Positions 10,851 to 19,718 of a stretch of DNA of 50,997 bases are shown here, piece by piece. The translations under genes were made by a program, and so were the position numbers. Source of the stretch: Xanthomonas boreopolis (lineage in GTDB: Bacteria > Pseudomonadota > Gammaproteobacteria > Xanthomonadales > Xanthomonadaceae); contig BNBA01000031.1 of assembly GCA_014654535.1 (NCBI GenBank), positions 1-50,997 on the forward strand, read 5' to 3'. Positions within the stretch are counted from its first letter, which is position 1, and each line of letters opens with the position of its first letter. The notes under the pieces were generated by a model, which was not told the DNA's origin, searched no databases, and saw nothing but the letters and a program-made list of their open reading frames with translations.

Positions 10851-13277
10851 TCAGGCATGCACCAGCCAACCGCCGAACAGCGGCCCGGCGGTATCGCCGT
10901 GCTGCGGCTCGAACCTGAACTTCAACGTCTTCGCATCGCGGGTGAGCGCGACGGGCAAGGGATAGTCGCGGTCGACGAAGTCGATCACCTGGCCGCGCTC
11001 GACCTGCACTTCCACCGCGAGCGTGCCGTTGACCAGGATGTTGAAGCGGCCCTTGTCGCTGCCCCAGAAGCGCAGGCGCAGCGCCAACGGGCGGTCGCTG
11101 CCCTTCATCTCGAACTCGACGAAACCCTTGCCGCGCACGTCGCGGCACTTCTGCCGACGGTACTCGCCGCCGAAGGAGGTATCGCTGGTCAGCCCGTGCG
11201 CCTTCTCCGACGCCTCGTCGCCGAACCGGATCGAATCGACGGCGCTGGCCTGCATGGCTTCGAAGGCGGCCTTCTGCTCCAGCCGCCGCTCCGACTCGCG
11301 CGCCCATCGCGCGGAATCCATGCGCTTGAAATAGAGCGCGCTGCGACGCTCGTATTGCGAATAGAACGGCACGAACGTGAGTCCCTCCGGGCGCGTGGTG
11401 CCGGCCAGGTAGGTCGCCGGCGCAGGACGCTCGGCGAAGCCCGAGAGCGGCGAGGCGTCGGCCACCAGCGCCGGATCCGGCGCATCGTAGGGTTCGCCGG
11501 CGGGGCCGAGGTCGGCCGCCAGCGCCAGCGCACCGCGCATCACCACCACCGTGTCCGGATCGCCCGGCGCCGGTTCCAGCCGCAATGGCATGGCGAATTC
11601 CAAGTCGATCGTGTCGCCCGCCTTCCAGGCGCGCTCCAGGACGATGTAGCCCTCCCCGGCCTGCGCCTTCCGGGGAGCGCCGTTGATGCGCAGCGCGTAG
11701 CGCCCCTCGCACCAGGCCGGCACGCGCAGGCACCACCGGCGCGGCGTCTTCTCGCCGATGCGCGCGACCCGCAAGCGCACCTTCCCGTCGACCGGCAGCC
11801 CGCTGTCCAGGTCGAGGGCGAGATCGCGCTCCGGCCAGTCCAGCGCCGAGGGAATGTAGAGGTTGACGTACAGCGATTGCGCGTCGTGCCAGAAGATCGA
11901 GTCGCCGAACTGCGCGTGCGCCTCCATGCCGGTGCCGACGCAGCACCAGAACGAATCGAACTTGTCGGAGAACTCGCGGCGCCCGCCGGCGATCATCGGG
12001 GTCATGTAGGTGAACATGCCGGTGCCCGGGTGCTGCGCCGCCATCGTGTGGTTGTGCAGGGTGCGCTCGTAGTAGTCGAAGTAGCGCGCCTGCGGCGTCC
12101 ACTGGTACAGGTGCCGGGTGAGCTTGAGCATGTTGTAGCTGTTGCAGTGCTCGCAGGTCTGCTCGGTCAGGAACGCGGCGATGGTGTCCGGTTGCTGGAA
12201 GTACTCGCGGTCGGCGTTGCCGCCGATCACGTAGCTGTAGTGCGCGGTCACCGTTTCCCAGAAGAAGCGCGCCGCGGCCGCCGAATCGGCGTCGCCGGCC
12301 ACCTCGAACTGGCGCGCCTCGCCGATGAACTTGGGGATCTGGGTATTGGCATGGATGTGCGGCAGCGCATCGCGGCCGGCGATGGCGGGGTCGACCACCT
12401 TCTCGTGGCGCAGGCGCTTGCCCACGGCGGTCCAGCGCGGATCGCCGGTGCGCGCGCCCAGCTCGATGTAGGACTCGTTGAGCCCGCCGAACTCGGTGTC
12501 CAGCAACTGCTGCATCTGCGCGTGGTCGAGCGCGTCGAACACCCCGGCGAAATAGCCCGCCATCGGCACCAGCACCTCCAGCGCCTGCCGGTTTCCCGCC
12601 AGCGCGTGCGCATCGAGCAGGCCGGCGAACAGCTTGTGCTGGGTGTACAACGGCGACCAGCTGCCGTTGAGGTTGAACTTGCTGCCCTTGATGATGCCGC
12701 GCCGCACCTCCTCCATCACCTGCTTGCCGCCCTCGATCCCGCCCTTGTCGTTCTTGCGGGTGAAGCCGCCGACGTAGCCGTCCTTGTCGGCCGCCTGCGC
12801 GCGCGCCAGCTCGGCGACGATGTAGTCGATGCGTTGCCTGGCGTCGGCGTCGCCGGTCTGCGCGTGCAGCTTGGACAGCGCGCTCAGGTAATGGCCCAGG
12901 GTGTGCCCTGAGATGGTGTCGCCCTCCCAGCCGCCATAGCTCTCGCCCTTCGGCGGCAATCCGGCGTACTTGAGGAAGTTGCACAGCAGGCGATCCGGTT
13001 CCAGCTCGAACAGGTAGCGGCGGTTGGTCAATACCGAATCCAGGAACAGCGAAGGCTTGAGCCGGACGTTCCCGAGCGGCACCGCCTGCACCTTGCCGGC
13101 CTCCGTTGCGGCCGCCTCCAGGGGAAAGCGCAGGAAGCCGGCGGCGACCGCCAGCGCGCTCCATTGCAGGAAGCGGCGGCGCGCCGGATCGTCGATGCCG
13201 GCGGCCGCGGCGTGGACGTGGGCGGCCTGCAGACAAGGCGTGTCGGACGCGGGTACGGGAGGAACGGAAGAACGCAT
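10851..13277 (-). CDS. Tat-exported GH127/GH146-like beta-L-arabinofuranosidase
   Basis: 808 residues. It belongs to the DUF1680 clan that holds GH127 and GH146, which remove beta-L-arabinofuranose using a zinc-bound cysteine nucleophile. The signature residues are visible: Glu376 and Cys378 (TCEHCNSYNMLKL) and Cys445-Cys446 (FWCCVGTG), with Glu358 a possible acid/base. An N-terminal RRRFLQ (33-38) followed by a hydrophobic stretch suggests Tat export, so it would act in the periplasm or outside. The ATG at 13277 has AGGAGA upstream. It is a stand-alone unit with its own candidate regulatory site 218 bp upstream. GH146 rather than GH127 is suggested by the FWCCVGTG form of the motif, but this needs a profile search. 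Confidence 0.88.
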   Translation of the reverse strand: MRSSVPPVPASDTPCLQAAHVHAAAAGIDDPARRRFLQWSALAVAAGFLRFPLEAAATEAGKVQAVPLGNVRLKPSLFLDSVLTNRRYLFELEPDRLLCNFLKYAGLPPKGESYGGWEGDTISGHTLGHYLSALSKLHAQTGDADARQRIDYIVAELARAQAADKDGYVGGFTRKNDKGGIEGGKQVMEEVRRGIIKGSKFNLNGSWSPLYTQHKLFAGLLDAHALAGNRQALEVLVPMAGYFAGVFDALDHAQMQQLLDTEFGGLNESYIELGARTGDPRWTAVGKRLRHEKVVDPAIAGRDALPHIHANTQIPKFIGEARQFEVAGDADSAAAARFFWETVTAHYSYVIGGNADREYFQQPDTIAAFLTEQTCEHCNSYNMLKLTRHLYQWTPQARYFDYYERTLHNHTMAAQHPGTGMFTYMTPMIAGGRREFSDKFDSFWCCVGTGMEAHAQFGDSIFWHDAQSLYVNLYIPSALDWPERDLALDLDSGLPVDGKVRLRVARIGEKTPRRWCLRVPAWCEGRYALRINGAPRKAQAGEGYIVLERAWKAGDTIDLEFAMPLRLEPAPGDPDTVVVMRGALALAADLGPAGEPYDAPDPALVADASPLSGFAERPAPATYLAGTTRPEGLTFVPFYSQYERRSALYFKRMDSARWARESERRLEQKAAFEAMQASAVDSIRFGDEASEKAHGLTSDTSFGGEYRRQKCRDVRGKGFVEFEMKGSDRPLALRLRFWGSDKGRFNILVNGTLAVEVQVERGQVIDFVDRDYPLPVALTRDAKTLKFRFEPQHGDTAGPLFGGWLVHA

Positions 13278-13468
13278 GCGGGGTTTCTCTCCTGGCGGCG
13301 ATCGGCGCGGGACCGATCAAGTGGAAGTCGCCGGTCCGCGCAACGAAGATCCCGGTACCCTTGGCGTCTGCGGGGGAAGGCACGGGCTTGCTGCACCGCA
13401 AGAGCGGCGAATCGGCACCGTCGACGCGACGGCACGCAAGTCCCGACTATCGCGCCCTGTGCGCCGCG

Positions 13469-13510
13469 CGTCTTGACCCGACCCGCGGGCATCGATGCGG
13501 AAATCCGCAC
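13469..13510 (-). promoter_or_regulatory. Candidate regulon site upstream of the GH127/GH146-like gene
   Basis: CGTCTTGAC (13469-13477), 17 nt, then ATGCGGAAATCCGCAC (13495-13510). The 16-mer is identical at 22747-22762 and 46562-46577. TGCGGA and TCCGCA form an inverted pair around AA. It lies 218 bp upstream of the gene start, just past the GH43 stop codon. Confidence 0.75.
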
Positions 13511-13526
13511 GAAATCCGGCAAGGCC

Positions 13527-15098
13527 TCAAGGTGCGTCGCAGTGCGCGGCGCCCGCGGTCGCGGTTTTCGGCAGCCATTGCGGCCGCACCGACAGGGCCA
13601 TCCACTCCTGCACCGCCACCGCGGCGTGGGCGTCGCCGTCGCCGTCGCCGGATGCATCGAACACCGCGCGCAGGCAGCGCGTGGTCACCGGAGCGAAGCG
13701 CACGTGCTGGGGCATGCCGGGCCGGGTGCCGTAACCGCTGGCGTGCCGCACCGGCAGCCAGCGGCCCTCGTGGCGATATTCCAGGTGCCAGGCGCGCGGC
13801 GGCGCGATGCCGGTCGTGGCGCCGGCCGGCTGATCGGCGAAGAACACGATCGTGCTGCCGTCCAGCGTCACCGGCAGGTCCCAGGCGTACTGGATCCATG
13901 CACGCGCCGGTGGCCGCGGCGTCCAGTTGCTCCACATGTCCGGCGGCAACGGCGCGGCACGGGCGATGCCGTCGTTGAGCGCGGCGATCCAGTACTGGAC
14001 CGGCACGCCCGGGCTGTTGGACGCGCTGGCGAACGCGGCCGGCGCGAGATTGCGCTGCGGCTTCGGTGCAGGTCGCGGCGGACGGGTCTGGCGCACCAGC
14101 CGCATCCGCGCGGGCGTGGCCGCATCGTCCCAGTCGATCCGGTCGATCGCCACGCTGCGGCGGAAATGCCCGCCGCCCCGTGCGTCGGCCGTGTGGTAGA
14201 CGAGGTACCACTGGCCCTTGTAGAGGATCACGCCCGGATGCGAGGTGGTCGAGGACACCGGGCCCAGGATCACGCCGCGGTAGGTCCACGGCCCGCGCGG
14301 CGTGGGTGCGGTGCCGTAGGCGATGCACGCGTGGTAGATCGCCGGCGTGCAGGGCGAATCGGGCCCTGCCTCGTTGCCGGCATAGGCCAGGTAATAGGTG
14401 CCGCCGCGCTTGAACAGCCAGGGTGCCTCGAAGAAGCCGTCCAGCGTGGACACCGCGAACTCCGCGCCCTTGGGCGTAAGCATGTCGCGTTCCAGCTCGA
14501 CGCCGCGCAGCCGGCCAAAGGTGCCCCAGTACAGGTAGACCCGGCCGTCGTCGTCGACCATCACGGTCGGGTCGATGTTCTGGATGTCGTTCTTCTCGGG
14601 CACCGACTGGGAAACGATCGGCCCTTGTGGATGCGCATCCCGCCATGGCCCCACTGGCGTGTCGGCCACCGCCACGCCGATCGCGAACCGGTCGGGATTG
14701 GTGGAATCGCGCTCTTCCACCGGCGCATAGAGGTAATAGCGCCGGTCCGGCCCCTGCACGATCTGGCCGGCGTAGGCGCGGCCCGGAGCGGCCCATGCGA
14801 ACACCTGCTCCGGGCGCAGCATCCCCGGATAGTGTTGCCAACGCCCGCCGGCCACGTCGTCGGTGACCAGCATCTGCCATTCCTTCATGACGAAGTCGTT
14901 GACTTCCGGTGGTGCCTCGTCGCGGCCGGCGAGGATGTAAAGCTTGCCGTCGGCAACCAGCGGCGCGGGATCGGCCGAGTAGTAATCGCCATCGGCCAGG
15001 ATCGGATTGCCGTGCGCCTGCACGACGCGCGGAGTGATGCCAGCCGTTGCGTTGGGCATAGCGATCATGCACGCCATCACGACCATCCAACGCGTCAT
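13527..15098 (-). CDS. GH43-family glycoside hydrolase with C-terminal discoidin-like module (HypAA-like candidate)
   Basis: 523 residues from the ATG at 15098. Five-bladed propeller GH43 signature residues are seen: Asp43 (YSADPAPLV), Asp176 (NIDPTVMVDDDG) and Glu224 (FFEAPWLF), the general base, pKa modulator and acid of the family. Residues about 370-505 form a jelly-roll-like module that resembles one in the protein encoded next door. A short signal peptide (MVVMACMIAMPNATA) supports a start at 15098 or 15086. An ATG at 15281 overlapping the upstream stop (TGATG) is possible but would translate palindromic repeats. Exo-alpha-L-arabinofuranosidase activity is likely; in Xanthomonas a GH43 enzyme (HypAA) removes the terminal alpha-arabinose of hydroxyproline-linked arabinan, and the gene order here fits that. 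Confidence 0.85.
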   Translation of the reverse strand: MTRWMVVMACMIAMPNATAGITPRVVQAHGNPILADGDYYSADPAPLVADGKLYILAGRDEAPPEVNDFVMKEWQMLVTDDVAGGRWQHYPGMLRPEQVFAWAAPGRAYAGQIVQGPDRRYYLYAPVEERDSTNPDRFAIGVAVADTPVGPWRDAHPQGPIVSQSVPEKNDIQNIDPTVMVDDDGRVYLYWGTFGRLRGVELERDMLTPKGAEFAVSTLDGFFEAPWLFKRGGTYYLAYAGNEAGPDSPCTPAIYHACIAYGTAPTPRGPWTYRGVILGPVSSTTSHPGVILYKGQWYLVYHTADARGGGHFRRSVAIDRIDWDDAATPARMRLVRQTRPPRPAPKPQRNLAPAAFASASNSPGVPVQYWIAALNDGIARAAPLPPDMWSNWTPRPPARAWIQYAWDLPVTLDGSTIVFFADQPAGATTGIAPPRAWHLEYRHEGRWLPVRHASGYGTRPGMPQHVRFAPVTTRCLRAVFDASGDGDGDAHAAVAVQEWMALSVRPQWLPKTATAGAAHCDAP

Positions 15099-15154
15099 TC
15101 CCGCGAAAGCTGGGGTGAGGACGGGTTGCTTGCGAGCCACTGGCTCGCACCCGT
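15095..15154. repeat. REP-like palindromes at the GH43 5' end
   Basis: A CATTCCCGCGAAAGCTGGGG half-element (15096-15115) is followed by an inverted repeat centred near 15140 (TGCGAGCCAcTGGCTCGCA, 15131-15149). These fill the 182-nt space between the upstream stop (15281) and the chosen GH43 start. Confidence 0.75.
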
Positions 15155-15280
15155 TCGAACGCCGGAGCGCTATGCGCGACGGCCGGGGATCGTAGATCCA
15201 TGGACGCGCTCGCAATCGCCAACGAACGCTTTCGCGGGGCTGACGGCTGGAGAGAAGTCGAAGAATCTTCGATCCTGCCA

Positions 15281-18200
15281 TCACGGTCGTCCCTCCCGCG
15301 TGCGCACCACGACCTGCAGCGGCAGCGTGCCGGTTGCGCCGCGCCCGTCGACTTCGCCCTCGACCGTGAGCGTCGTACCCGCCGCGGGCGCGGTTCCGGG
15401 CGCAGAATGCCAGCGCACCGCGCGCCGTTCCCGCGAGCCGTCGTTGTACTGCACGGTGGCGAACGCGGGCAGCGCCGGCACCTGGCCAGGCGCTACCCAC
15501 ACCTCCGGTGGAGCATCGACGGTATTGACCTGCCCCGGCTCGCTGGCGCGCACCCAGACCGTGGCGGTCGCGGGCACGCCGCCTTCGGCCAGGCCATGCA
15601 GGTCGATGCGTCCATCGCTCGCCAGCCTGGCGGGATCGATCTGCGGCCAGCTCACGCCGACCTCGGCACTGCCGCCATCGGCATACCAGGCCGCGATCCT
15701 CTCCGGCAACCGCGGCGCCTGGCCGATGCCGGTACGCACGTCGATCGGCTCCAGCCGTTCCGGCAGATCGGCGAACACCTGCCATTCGTCCACGCCCAGG
15801 GCCTTGTAGCCGGCACCGTCGGGTGCAGTCGCGATCACCGCGCGCAATGCGCAGGTCGTCACCGGGGCGAAGCGCGCGTGGCTGGGTGCGCCGTTGCCCG
15901 CGAGCGGATAATCGGCGGCGATGTCGAGCCAGCGTCCGTCGCGCAGGTATTGCAGCTTCCAGCCGCGGGGTTCGGCCACGCCGCCCCCGGGCTGGTCGTC
16001 CCAGAAGTACAGCGTGCTGGCCGAGATCCGCACCGGTTGCCGCCACTGGTATTGCAGCCACACCGTCGCCGGTTGCTGCCGGCCCCAGCTGCCCCAGCGC
16101 CGGTCGCCGCTCGGCGTGCTGCCCGGTGCCGGCACCTCGCCGTCGTTGAGCGCCTGCACGCGATGATGGGACGCGGTGAACTCGGCACTGGCCACGGCAT
16201 CGCCCTGCACCTGGATACCCTGCCCCGACGCCTTCGCCGCAGCGCTCACGCGCACGTCGGCATGCGATTGCAACGCCCCGTCGCTTGCTGTCAACCGCAG
16301 CACGTAGTCGCCGGCCGCGGTGAAGCGCACGAAGGTATCGGTAGCGCCGGCATCCTCGAAGATCGCCTCGCCATCCCGCGGCCCGCTCAGCCTGCTCCAA
16401 TGCAACGCCAATCGCCCCTGCGGCCAGGCGTCGTCGCCGACCCGGCCGGACAACCGCAACGCCCCCGATGCCGACGCGCGATCCTCCTGCCATGCCACGA
16501 CCTGCGGTGCCCGGTTCGCCACCGCTTTCGGCGCCGGCATGCCGGTCGCGTATGCCTGGATTTCCTTGATCCCGGTACGCAGCGTGCCGGCATGGAAGAC
16601 CTTCACCCGGAACCGGGCGGCGCCGATCGCAGGAAAACGCAGCCGGTTGCGGTTGCCCTGCGCGATCGAGGGGTCGCGCACTTGCCCGGGTACGTCCTTC
16701 CAGGTGCCGCCGTCGAGGTACTGCAATGTGTACATCCAGGGCGGCGCATAGCCGGCGCGGGTGCCGGACGGAAAGCCATGCTGCTCGCCTTCCGCCGAGG
16801 AACTCCGGTAGAAGTACAGCAGCAGCGTGTCCAGCGTTTGCGGCCGGGCGAAGTCCAGCTCGATCCAATCGCTGGCATCGGGCGAACCGGCGGTGCCCCA
16901 GAACGGCTCGTTCGCGGTGCTGCCATCGACCGCGCCCTTCGCCTCGAACCCGGCCGTGGCGAAGCTGGCCGAGACCGTCGCGTCGCGCGCCAGGTTGCGT
17001 GCGCCGGCCAGCGCCGGGGCGACCTCGATGCCGGCATCGGCCAGCACCTCGGCAGTGCGCGTGCCGGTCTCGATGCGTACCTGTTCCGGGCGCGCCAGCG
17101 TGGCGCGCCCGGCGTGCAGCACCGTCGCCGCGACCTGGCCGCGCGCATCCGCGACCGGCTCGACACGGCCGTTGGCCGGGTCGTAGAGCACGTGCGCCAG
17201 CCGGTCCACCGTGAACGCCCGCTGGCCATCCAGATACAGCGAATAGCCTTGCGGCACCTTGCCCTGGTAATGGCGTCCATCGCGGTCCCAGACGATGGAC
17301 AGATCGTGGTCGCGGTAACGGATGCCGTCGGCGGCGAAGTGGTCCCAGCCGATGTCGATCGGATCCAGCTCGATCCTGGCGTCGCTGCGCGGGCGCAGGC
17401 CCATCGCGTCCTCGATCACGGTGAAGTTGGTGGCGCCGAGCTGGGTGTGATGAATCCACGAGCGATAACCGATGCTGCCGCCATCGGCGGCGCTGCCCTT
17501 GGCCCAGAACTCGTTCTGGTCCGGGTAGCGGTTGTCGCCGTCGATGTAGTGCGCCCAGGCGTTCCAGTACAGCAGCTTGCGATACCACCCTGCATCCAGG
17601 TACGGGCTCGGATAGTCGCGCAGCGCCGAAGCCAGCAGGCGGAACATCACGGTGGAGTTGATCACCGAGAAGTTGTTGCTGCCTTCCTCGCCCCGCGCAT
17701 GCTTGTCGGCCTGGTTCGCGGTGTAGAACGGGAACACCGGGTACTGGTCGGCATCGGCGAACAGGCGCAGCGCGCGCACGTACTTGGGGTCGTAGTCGGT
17801 ATCGCCTCGCTTGGGCATCAGCCCGACCGCGAACGGGAAATAGTTGTTGGTCTCCTTCCAATCCACCGGCAGTTCCGGCCCGCTGGCCTGGCGGTGCTTG
17901 AGCAGGTCGCCGTGCAGGCCCATCGAGTCGGCCGCACTGCTGCGGTCCTGCCACAGCACCGCCAGCACCGAGGCGCGGATGCGCGCCGCCACCTGTTCCA
18001 TCTGCCGCGCGACGTCGGCATCGCCGGCCAGCCGCGCAGCCTCGGCCGCCGCCTTGGCATTGGCCCAGACATAGGCGCTCTCGGCACGATCCATGCGCGC
18101 CTGTCCATGCCGTTTGGCCCAGTCGAACGACACCGCGTCGGCATCGTTGCCGGTCATCGCCGCCCAGTCGTACTCGATCAGACCGTTGCCGTTGCGGTCG

Positions 18201-19588
18201 TAGGCCTTCAGCAGGCCGAGCACGTCGCCGCGGCCGTAGCCGGCCAGCTTGCCCGCGAGCGCCGCAGGCCCGCCGTGCACCTGGTAGGCGCGCCAGGCCG
18301 CGGCGGTGATGTACTGCGCGTAGGAGTTGGACCAATTCTGCGGCGAGCCGGGGTTGTCGACGTACTTGCCGCCACCCGCGACCTCGCCCGCCCCGATCCA
18401 GCTCCCGTAGGCATAGACCGGATCGCGCAGGTACTTCAGGTCGTCCAGGAACATGCAGGTCGTCAGCACGATGGCGTTGTCGTAGCCGAGCACGCCCTCG
18501 ATCGCCACCGGGAACTGGTAGTCGTTGCCCGGCACCGCGGCGTCGAGGAAATTGAAACGCAGCAACCACCAGCGATAGAACAACGTCTTGTCGATGTTGT
18601 CCTCGGGGGTGTCGAGGTACGGGATGTTGTCGGCCCACCAGCGGTTATAGGCGAGCACGTGCTCCCGATACGCCTGTTGCGGCGACTGCGCGGCGATCCG
18701 TCGATACTCGGCCAGCGAGGAAGGAAGCTCGCGCGTGGTCAGGCCGAGTTGCAGTTTGAACGTGGCGCTCCCGCCTTCTGCCGGCACCCGCACTGGCCGT
18801 GCCAACGCGCCGTCGGCCACCGTGAAGCCATCGCCGGAGAAGCGTGGGAATACGGTAGTGACGTCGTTGCGCGCCTGGAATGCGCCGGTCAACTCGACAT
18901 CATCGGCGTGTACCGCCATCGGAGAGATCGCGCGCAGCGTCAGCGCGTGCGCACGCCCGTCCAGCGCCGACAGCGTGACCTCGGCCACCGCCACGTTCTG
19001 CTGGGTGATGAACTTCACCAGGTGCAATCGCACACCCGCGGCGGCATCCTCGAACACCGTGGAGAAGTAGCTGGGCGTTTGCCGCCGCTGCGGCGCGACC
19101 TCCTTCAGCGCCAGCGTCTTTCCATCCTGCTCGACCTGCACGCGAAACAACGCGTCGTGTCCGGTTTTGTGCCAGTACGCCACATCGCCGACGAAGCCAG
19201 GCTCCTCCGGCTTGTGCGTGTACAGATAGGCGGCACGGCCGCGCGTGAACAGCCAGTTGTTGGTATCCCCGTGGCCACCGCCCTCGCCCGCGCGCGCCAG
19301 CATCCGGTCGATCCAGAAGTCGCGCCCGGGCGCACTGCCGGCGCCGGCCGCGAGATCGGCCGCGAACACGCGCTGCAGGTGGCCGCCCGGGACGAAGTCC
19401 ACGCCGGTCTCCGGTACCGGATGCGCATCGCCGAGGAAACGCGGCTCGCCGATGGCGGCATTGGGATGCGCCGGCGCTGGCTCGCCGGCGGATGCTGCGA
19501 ATGCGGCCGGCATCAGTGCCAGCCAGGCCAGGAGCAGGCATCGCCATCGTGGGGCACGACAACGCGGGACGGAAACGTAGATATTCAT
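15281..19588 (-). CDS. Large secreted (alpha/alpha)6-barrel glycosidase with discoidin and Ig-like modules (GH121/HypBA2-like candidate)
   Basis: 1435 residues. After a signal peptide (about 1-32, ...PAAFAAS) comes a catalytic region to about residue 780 that looks like an (alpha/alpha)6 glucoamylase-like barrel with acidic motifs (FPVAIEGVLGYDNAI, GLIEYDW, IHHTQLG). Then come an F5/8-type module (about 868-1011, ATVSASF...GAVDGS...), a PKD/Ig-like part (1025-1120), a second discoidin-like module (1130-1265) and two short Ig-like units with W-x-AWYADGG and VQYNDGS (1275-1435). GH121 beta-L-arabinobiosidase, GH142 or another GH63-like family all fit; the neighbours favour GH121. The start at 19588 has GAGG 6-9 nt upstream and gives a clean signal peptide. 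Its stop overlaps a possible start of the GH43 gene (TGATG). Confidence 0.75.
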   Translation of the reverse strand: MNIYVSVPRCRAPRWRCLLLAWLALMPAAFAASAGEPAPAHPNAAIGEPRFLGDAHPVPETGVDFVPGGHLQRVFAADLAAGAGSAPGRDFWIDRMLARAGEGGGHGDTNNWLFTRGRAAYLYTHKPEEPGFVGDVAYWHKTGHDALFRVQVEQDGKTLALKEVAPQRRQTPSYFSTVFEDAAAGVRLHLVKFITQQNVAVAEVTLSALDGRAHALTLRAISPMAVHADDVELTGAFQARNDVTTVFPRFSGDGFTVADGALARPVRVPAEGGSATFKLQLGLTTRELPSSLAEYRRIAAQSPQQAYREHVLAYNRWWADNIPYLDTPEDNIDKTLFYRWWLLRFNFLDAAVPGNDYQFPVAIEGVLGYDNAIVLTTCMFLDDLKYLRDPVYAYGSWIGAGEVAGGGKYVDNPGSPQNWSNSYAQYITAAAWRAYQVHGGPAALAGKLAGYGRGDVLGLLKAYDRNGNGLIEYDWAAMTGNDADAVSFDWAKRHGQARMDRAESAYVWANAKAAAEAARLAGDADVARQMEQVAARIRASVLAVLWQDRSSAADSMGLHGDLLKHRQASGPELPVDWKETNNYFPFAVGLMPKRGDTDYDPKYVRALRLFADADQYPVFPFYTANQADKHARGEEGSNNFSVINSTVMFRLLASALRDYPSPYLDAGWYRKLLYWNAWAHYIDGDNRYPDQNEFWAKGSAADGGSIGYRSWIHHTQLGATNFTVIEDAMGLRPRSDARIELDPIDIGWDHFAADGIRYRDHDLSIVWDRDGRHYQGKVPQGYSLYLDGQRAFTVDRLAHVLYDPANGRVEPVADARGQVAATVLHAGRATLARPEQVRIETGTRTAEVLADAGIEVAPALAGARNLARDATVSASFATAGFEAKGAVDGSTANEPFWGTAGSPDASDWIELDFARPQTLDTLLLYFYRSSSAEGEQHGFPSGTRAGYAPPWMYTLQYLDGGTWKDVPGQVRDPSIAQGNRNRLRFPAIGAARFRVKVFHAGTLRTGIKEIQAYATGMPAPKAVANRAPQVVAWQEDRASASGALRLSGRVGDDAWPQGRLALHWSRLSGPRDGEAIFEDAGATDTFVRFTAAGDYVLRLTASDGALQSHADVRVSAAAKASGQGIQVQGDAVASAEFTASHHRVQALNDGEVPAPGSTPSGDRRWGSWGRQQPATVWLQYQWRQPVRISASTLYFWDDQPGGGVAEPRGWKLQYLRDGRWLDIAADYPLAGNGAPSHARFAPVTTCALRAVIATAPDGAGYKALGVDEWQVFADLPERLEPIDVRTGIGQAPRLPERIAAWYADGGSAEVGVSWPQIDPARLASDGRIDLHGLAEGGVPATATVWVRASEPGQVNTVDAPPEVWVAPGQVPALPAFATVQYNDGSRERRAVRWHSAPGTAPAAGTTLTVEGEVDGRGATGTLPLQVVVRTREGRP

Positions 19589-19616
19589 GCAGCCTCGTGG
19601 AACCGCCATCCCAACC

Positions 19617-19700
19617 CGTCGTCCCCGCGAAGGCGGGGATCCAGGGACTTTGGCTTTGACCAGCAGTGTCCTTGGATCCCCGCTTTCGCGGGGATGACGA
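19617..19700. repeat. Paired REP-like palindromes (CCCCGCGAAAGCGGGG type)
   Basis: Two imperfect palindromes (19617-19647 and 19669-19699) in opposite orientation occupy the 130-nt gap between TonB receptor 2 and the multidomain glycosidase. They may form mRNA hairpins that separate expression of the two genes. Confidence 0.9.
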
Positions 19701-19718
19701 GCTCCCTCGACGCTCGGA

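Noticed and set aside
10857-12911. Long plus-strand open frame opposite the GH127/GH146-like gene
   Set aside because: No recognisable motifs, and the minus strand has catalytic signatures. The same holds for the long antisense frames opposite the TonB receptors, htpG and ggt.
15099-15281. N-terminal extension of the GH43 protein from the ATG overlapping the upstream stop
   Set aside because: The extension is coded by REP-like palindromes and lacks secretion features; the ATG at 15098 gives a proper signal peptide. The overlap leaves some doubt, so it is mentioned in the entry.
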